The notes below the pieces were generated by a model. It was not told where the DNA came from. It saw nothing but the letters and a program-made list of their open reading frames with translations, and ran no database searches. Of a DNA stretch of 5,967 nucleotides, positions 1 to 4,732 are shown piece after piece. The stretch spans positions 1-5,967 of the forward strand of contig CALMZT010000052.1 in NCBI GenBank assembly GCA_937870805.1, in the 5' to 3' direction. Made by a program: the position numbers and the translations under genes. This DNA is from an uncultured Chloroflexota bacterium (GTDB lineage Bacteria > Chloroflexota > Anaerolineae > Aggregatilineales > Phototrophicaceae). Each line of letters opens with the position of its first letter. Position 1 is the first letter of the stretch.

Positions 1-151
1 AACCCTACCCTTTTCACTCCCCCTCTTTCACGTTGGAGAGCGAAGAAGTCGGGTTTACACACGTAGGTTTTAAGGGAATGGTGATTTTCAAGGAGATATT
101 TTGTCGGGCGCACGCCGCTTCGCTTACATGGTGTGTCCCTCCGTACTCTTT
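1..151. other. Non-coding left edge
   Basis: No convincing gene is visible here. The open frames that cross this stretch on both strands run straight into the palindromic element at 152-279, have low-complexity or Cys/Arg-rich translations, and lack ribosome-binding sites. I see no promoter or terminator that I would defend. Confidence 0.5.
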
Positions 152-279
152 AGATGCAGTTTTACTTTTGGATACAGAGTCTGTAGGGGCGCACCTGCGT
201 GTGCGCCCGCTACAGGGCAGACACATAGGTCTGCCCCTACAATTCCCCATACGCCGTCTTTAATCGTTAAACAGCATCA
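152..279. repeat. MITE-like palindromic element, copy 1
   Basis: The outer ends form imperfect terminal inverted repeats: AGATGCAGTTTTAC at 152-165 and GTTAAACAGCATCA at 266-279 (reverse complement TGATGCTGTTTAAC). Inside is a 58-bp palindromic core at 183-240, beginning GTAGGGGC and ending GCCCCTAC. The core has two sub-hairpins, one built on GCGCACC/GTGCGCCC and one on GCAGAC/GTCTGC. The same outer ends and core recur at 5499-5629, but there the core lies in the opposite orientation relative to the ends. No coding capacity is present. It resembles a non-autonomous miniature element or REP-type repeat. The mobilising enzyme is not in the window, and mobility is inferred from the copy structure. 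Confidence 0.7.
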
Positions 280-299
280 GAAGTTTACAGATAGACACT

Positions 300-324
300 A
301 GCGGCGGGTTTTGAACCCGCTGCT
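300..324. terminator. Strong hairpin downstream of the P-loop kinase gene, possible terminator
   Basis: AGCGGCGGGTT (300-310) pairs with AACCCGCTGCT (314-324) around a 3-nt loop, giving 11 pairs including one G-T wobble. It lies about 45 nt beyond the stop codon of the minus-strand gene ending at 369. Neither side has a clear T run, so intrinsic termination is only possible. It may instead be another dispersed palindrome or act as a 3' stabilising structure. Confidence 0.4.
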
Positions 325-368
325 GCGATACTTCTCAAAACACCCACAGCCTGTTGAAAATGAAGACC

Positions 369-944
369 CTATCTGAATGAGCGGTTGATGGCGAATGAGA
401 CTATTTCTTCAAAGATCGGCTGGTATCCATTAGAAGTATCAACGGTGAGGGTCGGAACGTCTAATTCAGGTGGCTGGTAGCTTCTGCTCAGGAATTCTTC
501 TTTTGAGGTTTGTGCAACCCAATTATCATGAAATTGTGCTCTGGCAGGGTCTGCCAAACCGCGCTGCGTGAAACGCGAATACGCTAATTCTGAATTGATC
601 GAACAACAGATTAATCGTATTCGAGCCACTTTTTTCAAGGGTTCCAGCCTGGGTGCCCACAGCTTATGTTGAAAAGCCGCTTCGATCACCAGCGTAATGC
701 TTTTGCCAAGTAAGAACTCTATCGTTTCAAAGAAAATGTTGTAGACGTACAGGTTTAAGTCGTCTGTTGATGTTGACTCACTATTCTTGATCGTGTTTAC
801 AATCCCTTCTTTGAATTCATCACGGGAGATGAGCGGGCATCTGACTGACTGTGCTAAGGTATGTGCCAGCGTTGTTTTTCCTGAACCGGGTCGTCCAGTA
901 ACCACAATCAAATTTGGAATTCCGGGAATATTTGCTGTCTTCAT
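369..944 (-). CDS. P-loop nucleotide/small-molecule kinase, AAA_33 / zeta-toxin-like fold
   Basis: This 191-residue protein is predicted to be a soluble cytoplasmic P-loop kinase. A hydrophobic first strand leads into a perfect Walker A motif, GRPGSGKTT (residues 17-25). It is followed by ISRDEFKEG (39-47), whose Asp42 sits where AAA_33, gluconate kinase and zeta-toxin relatives place their substrate-side acidic residue. LVIEAAF (85-91) is a Walker B-like strand. An Arg-containing lid region (RFTQRGLADPAR, 124-135) and a closing strand ending in TVDTS complete the small-kinase layout. The length is normal for single-domain members. The start is supported by GGAAGGG at 949-955, four bases before the ATG; part of this Shine-Dalgarno is supplied by the end of a dispersed repeat. 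The VOC gene lies 112 bp upstream on the same strand, so co-transcription is possible. No antitoxin-like gene is adjacent, which argues against a zeta-toxin role. The substrate is unknown. Confidence 0.85.
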   Translation of the reverse strand: MKTANIPGIPNLIVVTGRPGSGKTTLAHTLAQSVRCPLISRDEFKEGIVNTIKNSESTSTDDLNLYVYNIFFETIEFLLGKSITLVIEAAFQHKLWAPRLEPLKKVARIRLICCSINSELAYSRFTQRGLADPARAQFHDNWVAQTSKEEFLSRSYQPPELDVPTLTVDTSNGYQPIFEEIVSFAINRSFR

Positions 945-954
945 GCTTCCCTTC

Positions 955-997
955 CTTTGCGATCACTGTTGTGCTCAACGCTGCGCCTTTGCGGTTC
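955..997 (-). repeat. 43-bp dispersed repeat, copy 1 (minus orientation)
   Basis: Read on the minus strand, this stretch begins GAACCGCAAAGGCGCAGC, continues GTTGAGCACAAC and ends CGCAAAG. It matches 4483-4525 on the plus strand over its whole 43-bp length, apart from a few differences in the last third. It abuts the start of the minus-strand kinase gene. Repeats built on CGCAAAG units are familiar from intergenic DNA of many environmental bacteria, but their function is not known to me. Confidence 0.75.
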
Positions 998-1021
998 ATC
1001 CTGTATTTGCTAAAAGCTATT

Positions 1022-1047
1022 GACTATAGACTATCGACTATAGACTT
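1022..1047. repeat. 7-bp tandem array (GACTATA/GACTATC)
   Basis: Units are GACTATA (1022-1028), GACTATC (1029-1035), GACTATA (1036-1042) and a partial GACTT (1043-1047). The seven-base period matches that of the unrelated-sequence arrays at 1584-1607 and 5403-5441. It resembles the short tandemly repeated repetitive (STRR) heptamers described in cyanobacterial genomes. It ends ten bases beyond the VOC gene's stop codon. Confidence 0.7.
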
Positions 1048-1056
1048 CCCTGCTCG

Positions 1057-1443
1057 CTAAAGTTCCGATGACAAAAGAATCGTATTGCCATCAGGGTCAT
1101 TAATCATCGCGAAGTACATCTTGAACGGCGTCTCATAGGGCGCGACGTGGCTCTCATAGCCATAGCCAATCATCTCCGCATACTTGGCATCCAGCACCTC
1201 ACGCTTTTCGAGATAAAACTCCAGAATAATGCGATAGCCGCCTGACGCTTCAGTCTTCGCCGGGTCCCAGCGTTTGTTGATGCTGTGCGTCGATAAAAAG
1301 AACGTCAGCCCACTCATCTTGATCTCGACGTGCCCTTTACCTTCGCTGCCTTCAGGAATTTCCACCCCCAGCCGCCGATAAAATTCCAGCGCCCTGCCCA
1401 TATCCTCGACCATCACCCCGACCATAAACAATTCGAGTCCCAT
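1057..1443 (-). CDS. VOC (vicinal oxygen chelate) family protein, glyoxalase/bleomycin-resistance fold
   Basis: This 128-residue protein is a typical single VOC unit with two beta-alpha-beta-beta-beta modules. The first begins at residue 5 and contains VMVEDMGRALEFYRRLGVEI (10-29), the family's strand-helix signature. The second ends with the classic DPDGNTI loop (116-122) before the last strand. The family includes metal-dependent isomerases and dioxygenases as well as non-catalytic drug-binding proteins. Here the last strand reads ILLSSEL, with Leu where many enzymes carry a metal-binding Glu, and the first strand has no obvious His. Canonical glyoxalase I chemistry is therefore doubtful, and a binding or divergent role is possible. 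The start is supported by GGGG at 1451-1454, seven bases upstream of the ATG. It is transcribed away from the DinB-fold gene and towards the kinase gene. The substrate is unknown. Confidence 0.88.
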   Translation of the reverse strand: MGLELFMVGVMVEDMGRALEFYRRLGVEIPEGSEGKGHVEIKMSGLTFFLSTHSINKRWDPAKTEASGGYRIILEFYLEKREVLDAKYAEMIGYGYESHVAPYETPFKMYFAMINDPDGNTILLSSEL

Positions 1444-1583
1444 AAATCATCCCCTTTTATTTTGTCTCCTGACACTGCATTGATGATAACGGAAAGCCAC
1501 CCGTCTGACAGATTTCAACATTGCAATCTGCATTAAACCATCATATTGTAATATTTTGATGAAGTCGGGTTTTGACTTGCATA

Positions 1584-1607
1584 AACTGACAACTGATAAC
1601 TGACAAC
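1584..1607. repeat. 7-bp tandem array (AACTGAC/AACTGAT), inverted relative to 5403-5441
   Basis: Units are AACTGAC (1584-1590), AACTGAT (1591-1597), AACTGAC (1598-1604) and a partial AAC. On the minus strand it reads as CAGTTAT/CAGTTGT heptamers, the same family as the array at 5403-5441. It is STRR-like and of unknown function. Confidence 0.75.
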
Positions 1608-1745
1608 CCATTCGTACCACCCACGTACAAAACAACGTACCACCTGCCGAACGTCTTCAGTACCCCCTGAAACGCCGTGAACTCAAATTGTCGCCGCCTG
1701 ACGTTCCTCCCACAGCCTCAGAATGTTTCGATGGGTACCTGCTTA

Positions 1746-1775
1746 TTGCGCCCTTAACATGACAGGACATATAAT
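1746..1775 (+). promoter_or_regulatory. Predicted sigma-70-type promoter for the DinB-fold gene
   Basis: A perfect -10 TATAAT (1770-1775) lies 18 bp downstream of TTGCGC (1746-1751), which keeps the TTG of a -35 box. Transcription would begin near 1782, leaving a short leader with GAGGGG (1792-1797) five bases before the ATG at 1803. It could also drive the RRM/PHAX gene by read-through. Confidence 0.55.
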
Positions 1776-1802
1776 AAACTGAAGATCAAATGAGGGGAAA
1801 AC

Positions 1803-2282
1803 ATGAATGCCAGCGACATCCTCAAGTACGGACACTACACCTTCCTCGCCAGTCTGGACGGTTTGAGCGAAGCTGAACTCGAAAAAGGCGGCGTCTGCGG
1901 CATCTGGTCCACCAAAGACATCATCGCGCACCTCACTTCCTATGAGCACGTTTTGACCGAAGTCTTGCAGGGTTTTCTGGGCGGCGGCGATACCCCGTAC
2001 ATGGAACAGTACGTGCGCGGCGAAGTGTTCAATGACCTCCAGGTGGGCGCGCGCAAAGGCAAATCCCCTGCTGAAAACCTGGACGAATACAACACCACGC
2101 AAGCCAAAACGATAGAACTGATCGCTCAAATCACACCCGAAACGCTGCGCCAAAGCGGCACATTGCCCTGGTACGGCATGGAATATTCGCTTGACGACTT
2201 CATTGTGTACGCTTTTTATGGACACAAGCGTGAGCACAGCGCGCAAATCCATGTATACCGTGATACACTCAAGAATTCTTAG
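1803..2282 (+). CDS. DinB/ClbS-like four-helix-bundle protein
   Basis: This 159-residue cytoplasmic protein has the DinB/DfsB/YfiT-type layout. The WSTKDIIAHLTSYEH segment (35-49) is the diagnostic Trp-Ser-x-Lys-Asp-x-x-x-His helix found in DinB, ClbS and mycothiol-dependent isomerase N-domains. HKREH (141-145) in the last helix supplies two more histidines. His43, His141 and His145 together fit the metal-binding triad of the superfamily. Known relatives bind a divalent metal and act as thiol-dependent transferases, or as resistance and self-protection proteins such as ClbS. The sequence does not indicate which applies here. It has a good Shine-Dalgarno (GAGGGG, five-base spacing) and its own promoter upstream. 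It ends 48 bp before the RRM/PHAX gene on the same strand, so the two may share a transcript without an evident functional link. Length is normal and there is no sign of disruption. Confidence 0.87.
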   Translation: MNASDILKYGHYTFLASLDGLSEAELEKGGVCGIWSTKDIIAHLTSYEHVLTEVLQGFLGGGDTPYMEQYVRGEVFNDLQVGARKGKSPAENLDEYNTTQAKTIELIAQITPETLRQSGTLPWYGMEYSLDDFIVYAFYGHKREHSAQIHVYRDTLKNS

Positions 2283-2293
2283 CAGTTTTACGC

Positions 2294-2299
2294 TATACT
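2294..2299 (+). promoter_or_regulatory. Possible -10 box for the RRM/PHAX gene
   Basis: TATACT lies in the 48-bp gap after the DinB-fold gene and matches five of six consensus positions. No good -35 is present at the right distance because that zone overlaps the upstream coding end. It may be a weak secondary promoter. Read-through from 1746-1775 is the alternative. Confidence 0.3.
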
Positions 2300-2330
2300 C
2301 GCAGTTCAATATGTTCTCTAGAGGTCTGCT

Positions 2331-4169
2331 ATGCAGGATCAGCTTTTTATTGCCAAAGTCCCCAGCGATGTCACCGACGAACAACTGATTACGCTCTTTA
2401 AAGACGTGGGCGAAGTCAAAAATTTCCGCCGTCCAACCAGGCGGGATACGGGATTGCCAGAAAGCTACGCTTTTATCAGCATGGCGACCCCTGAACTGGA
2501 TCAGGAAGCGATCACGCGCCTTAACGGTTACTCTTTTAGCGCTGACGTTCCGCCACTCGTCGTCAAACACGCCGACCATCCACCAGTACAGCCGAACCAG
2601 CTTTTCGTGACGAAGATTCCCACTGAGGTGAGCGACGACCAACTCTTAGCGCTCTTTAAAACGGTGGGTGAAGTCAAAAACGTTGATCGAAAAATACGCC
2701 GCAAAACGGGCTTGCCGCAAAACTATGCCTTTGTGCATATGGCGACGCCTGAATTGGCACAGCAAGCGATTGAACGCCTCAATGATTATTCATTCGGCGA
2801 AGGACAGCCGCCGCTTATCGTCAAATATGCTGGGAGCCGCGCGCAGACAAGCGGTAATCTGTTCGTGACGAAAATCCCTCAGGATTTTTCTAACGATCAG
2901 ATCACCGCCCTCTTTGAAGCGGTAGGTGAAGTCAAGAGCTTTCGCCGCCCCCAAAAGCGGGACACGGGGCTGCCCGAAACTTACGCCTTTTTCCAGATGG
3001 CAACGCCCGAACTGGCGCAACAAGCGATTGAACGCCTCCACGGTCATGTGCTCGATAGCGAACACACGCTCGTCGTCAAATATGCCGAAGACCGCCCGAC
3101 TCCGAAGAAACAGGTGGGTGTGATCGGCGACCCGGCAAAACTGTTCGTCGCGCCCCTTCCAACGGATTTTAGCAATGAGCAGCTTATCGCACTGTTTGAG
3201 GCGGTTGGCGAGATTGCCGATTTCCGACGTCCGTATAAAGGGAAGGAAGGCGAAAACGCGCCTTTCGCCTTTGTCACGATGGCAACACCGGAACTGGCGC
3301 AAGAAGCGATCAGACGCCTCAAGGGTCATTCACTTGGCGAGGGGCTTGAACCCTTGAACGTAAAAATCGCTGAAGATCGCCCGCCGAGTGCCAAAAACAC
3401 CGGGCAAAAACCCAATAAGGAACTGGATCGACTTGCCACCGAGATTGCAGATCGTTTGGGCGAAACGGACACGATGCCGCGTCTGCTCGTCAAACAAATC
3501 GTCTATAAATGCGGTGCGGAGCTGGCAAGCGCCTGGTTTAACGAAACCCTCCGGGTCGAAGAACAGGGCGGCATGATGATGGAAACGCTGGGTCGCCGCC
3601 GCACGCCGGGAGGGGTGTTCTTCTTCATCGCCAAGAAGAATATGCCCGCCGAGTACCTGCAAGATGTGTTTCCCAAAGAAGCGGTGTGGCGCAAGAAGAA
3701 AGATGCGCGCCTGACACAGCCTAGCGAGAGTCCGGCTGCCCCTCCTCCAGAACCTGAAGACCCCCCTTTCGATTGGGAACAGCGCGTGCAACTGCTAAAA
3801 GAACTGTTCGATGAGCCGGGCAAGACGCTGAGTGTCAAAGTGGTGGTCGTGGGGCGTCCTGACTCGGTGCATATCAACGTGAATCAGGTTACGCTAACGA
3901 TCAAGCGCAACTTCCAACTGGCACATATCCCTAAAGGCGTGCCGCGCCCGCCTGTCTTCCCGACGACGACCACCATCTATGTACCGCTTAAGATGTGGAA
4001 CAAGGTGGAAGAGGCGTTGAAAGACCTTCAGGATCGTCTGGTGGTGGAAGGTTTCGCGGCGATAGAACCGGGCAAACAGGGCTACAGCGTCTACGGCACG
4101 CTGGTCACGACGGCGGTGTTGCAGCGTGAACGCTTCGCCAAGTCCGATTCGCCACAAGAAAAGGGATAA
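2331..4169 (+). CDS. Multi-RRM plus PHAX-domain RNA-binding protein
   Basis: This 612-residue soluble protein has no signal peptide or membrane segment. Four tandem RRM-like domains occupy residues 3-81, 89-167, 176-252 and 269-347. Each begins with an RNP2-like LF(I/V) strand (Phe6, 92, 178, 272) and carries an RNP1-like (Y/F)AF strand (Tyr46/Phe48, Tyr132/Phe134, Tyr218/Phe220, Phe312/Phe314), so the three RNA-stacking aromatic positions survive in all four. Residues 363-437 match the PHAX RNA-binding domain: an amphipathic helix (LATEIADRLGE), VKQIVYKCG, a Trp-containing helix, and the hallmark RRRTPGGVFFF (422-432). PHAX in animals is the adaptor for snRNA export, and its domain binds single-stranded RNA. 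A Lys-rich stretch (454-458) and Pro-rich linker (464-479) lead to an unassigned alpha/beta domain (about 481-600). The start is backed by AGAGG at 2320-2324, six bases before the ATG. A terminator follows at 4209. It probably binds and organises cellular RNA in the cytoplasm. The partner RNA is unknown. Confidence 0.88.
   Translation: MQDQLFIAKVPSDVTDEQLITLFKDVGEVKNFRRPTRRDTGLPESYAFISMATPELDQEAITRLNGYSFSADVPPLVVKHADHPPVQPNQLFVTKIPTEVSDDQLLALFKTVGEVKNVDRKIRRKTGLPQNYAFVHMATPELAQQAIERLNDYSFGEGQPPLIVKYAGSRAQTSGNLFVTKIPQDFSNDQITALFEAVGEVKSFRRPQKRDTGLPETYAFFQMATPELAQQAIERLHGHVLDSEHTLVVKYAEDRPTPKKQVGVIGDPAKLFVAPLPTDFSNEQLIALFEAVGEIADFRRPYKGKEGENAPFAFVTMATPELAQEAIRRLKGHSLGEGLEPLNVKIAEDRPPSAKNTGQKPNKELDRLATEIADRLGETDTMPRLLVKQIVYKCGAELASAWFNETLRVEEQGGMMMETLGRRRTPGGVFFFIAKKNMPAEYLQDVFPKEAVWRKKKDARLTQPSESPAAPPPEPEDPPFDWEQRVQLLKELFDEPGKTLSVKVVVVGRPDSVHINVNQVTLTIKRNFQLAHIPKGVPRPPVFPTTTTIYVPLKMWNKVEEALKDLQDRLVVEGFAAIEPGKQGYSVYGTLVTTAVLQRERFAKSDSPQEKG
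2337..3371 (+). repeat. Four in-gene tandem RRM-coding repeats
   Basis: The repeats span about 2337-2573, 2595-2831, 2856-3086 and 3135-3371. All four encode MATPEL, followed by a helix ending in RL. At DNA level repeats 2 and 3 share a perfect 18-bp run (2763-2780 and 3021-3038), and repeat 4 differs from it at only a few positions (3302-3319). This points to internal duplication with recent divergence or gene conversion. Confidence 0.85.
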
Positions 4170-4208
4170 GGAAAGCGATTTTGCAGAGTATCAAATCTGA
4201 AACAGAGC

Positions 4209-4235
4209 AAGGGCGTTCAAGCGAGCGCCCTTTTT
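4209..4235 (+). terminator. Intrinsic terminator of the RRM/PHAX gene
   Basis: AAGGGCG (4209-4215) pairs with CGCCCTT (4226-4232) around a 10-nt loop, and the descending arm runs directly into TTTTT (4231-4235). It lies 40 nt after the TAA stop and is a standard Rho-independent terminator on the plus strand. Confidence 0.8.
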
Positions 4236-4240
4236 GCAAC

Positions 4241-4403
4241 GTGATGGCAGCACTTCCGCTTGCTGCTGCCGCCGCCATCCAAAATAAAAAGTGTGGCAGG
4301 AAGCGCGGCTGGTGCTGCCGCCACAAGGGCAACATTCGCAACCGACGGCGGCTATTGAACGTGGTGCTGCCGCCATAGACAGCGAATAAAGTGCATGGTG
4401 GCA
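4241..4403. other. Cluster of alternating complementary GC-rich motifs, no gene
   Basis: GGTGCTGCCGCCA occurs at 4311-4323 and again 52 bp later at 4363-4375. A related TGCTGCCGCC lies at 4264-4273, about 49 bp before the first. Complementary motifs sit between them: GGCAGCAC (4246-4253), CGGCGGC (4346-4352) and TGGTGGCA (4396-4403). Local hairpins are possible, for example GGCAGCA (4246-4252) with TGCTGCC (4264-4270), and GGCGGC (4347-4352) with GCCGCC (4369-4374). Short frames crossing it lack ribosome-binding sites and differ in translation between copies. It could be a repeat relic or part of a structured RNA; neither is proven. Confidence 0.45.
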
Positions 4404-4482
4404 AGTAAATTTCTCGTTGGGCGATGTATTTTCCACAGCATAGTCATCATGAACCAAAGTTCACCAAAAGCAATGAAAATTT

Positions 4483-4525
4483 GAACCGCAAAGGCGCAGC
4501 GTTGAGTACAACGAGGGACGCAAAG
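4483..4525 (+). repeat. 43-bp dispersed repeat, copy 2
   Basis: It starts GAACCGCAAAGGCGCAGC, continues GTTGAGTACAAC and ends CGCAAAG, matching the minus-strand copy at 955-997 at full length. It lies in the 563-bp gap between the RRM/PHAX gene and the DUF6882-like gene, with no adjoining coding region of its own. Confidence 0.75.
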
Positions 4526-4572
4526 AGATTCATTTTCAGGATAGCATAAAACGCAGCGCATTTGCGTTCCTT

Positions 4573-4602
4573 TTGACACTTTAATGTAAAGTGAAATACA
4601 AA
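4573..4602 (+). promoter_or_regulatory. Predicted promoter for the DUF6882-like gene
   Basis: A perfect -35 TTGACA (4573-4578) is followed after 18 bp by TACAAA (4597-4602), a four-of-six match to a -10 box. The predicted start near 4609 would give a leader of about 124 nt before the ATG at 4733. That leader would carry the palindromic repeat at 4630-4689. Confidence 0.55.
4577..4593. promoter_or_regulatory. Operator-like palindrome in the promoter spacer
   Basis: CACTTTA-ATG-TAAAGTG is a perfect 7-bp inverted repeat around a 3-bp centre. It overlaps the end of the -35 box and fills most of the spacer of the predicted promoter, the typical place for a dimeric repressor site. No regulator gene is in the window, so the binding protein is unknown. 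Confidence 0.5.
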
Positions 4603-4707
4603 TACCCTGATTGCCAGTTTCAATTTCACGTAGGGGCAGACCAGTGTGTCTGTCCAGATTTTCGGGCGCACACGTTGGTGCGCCCCTACAAATAGCAATC
4701 AGGGTAT
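4602..4707. repeat. Nested palindrome: GTAGGGGC core inside a second inverted repeat
   Basis: The outer arms ATACCCTGATTGC (4602-4614) and GCAATCAGGGTAT (4695-4707) are a perfect 13-bp inverted repeat. Between them sits a 60-bp core (4630-4689) from GTAGGGGC to GCCCCTAC, in the same orientation as the core at 5535-5592. These outer arms differ from those around copies 1 and 3. The whole could fold as one long cruciform or as an RNA hairpin in the leader of the downstream gene. Confidence 0.75.
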
Positions 4708-4732
4708 AAATAGCTAAAAGAAGGTTAGAGCT

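Larger units (their letters stand above)
1444..1802. other. Divergent intergenic region (359 bp)
   Basis: The region separates the leftward VOC gene from the rightward DinB-fold gene. It holds a 7-bp tandem array (1584-1607), two copies of CGTACCACC (1613-1621 and 1636-1644) with an ACGTAC between them (1624-1629), and a promoter at 1746-1775. I found no credible VOC-gene promoter and no small gene with a ribosome-binding site. Short frames crossing it have biased, unlikely translations. Confidence 0.6.

Noticed and set aside
152..279. CRISPR-like interpretation of the palindromic repeats
   Set aside because: Copies are thousands of bases apart or nested with unrelated flanks, with no regular spacers and no cas genes.
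33..301. Overlapping small open frames on both strands
   Set aside because: They read through the MITE-like palindrome, giving repeat-derived peptides such as GAHLRV and RHIGLPL, and have no ribosome-binding sites.
369..944. Zeta-toxin of a toxin-antitoxin pair
   Set aside because: The P-loop kinase fold fits, but no small antitoxin gene is adjacent and the neighbour is a VOC protein. Only the general kinase call is kept.
1613..1644. CGTACCACC pair as an operator
   Set aside because: The two direct copies are 23 bp apart with no dyad and lie about 100 bp upstream of the predicted promoter. Too little to call a binding site.
1743..2642. Long minus-strand open frame of about 299 codons
   Set aside because: It lies antisense to the DinB-fold and RRM/PHAX genes and spans their intergenic gap and ribosome-binding site. 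Its translation is Phe/Val-rich without recognisable motifs. It is a shadow of plus-strand coding bias.
4181..4404. Small Ala/Arg-rich open frames over the GC-rich motif cluster
   Set aside because: They overlap the terminator of the RRM/PHAX gene, have no Shine-Dalgarno and their composition reflects the GCTGCCGCC repeats.
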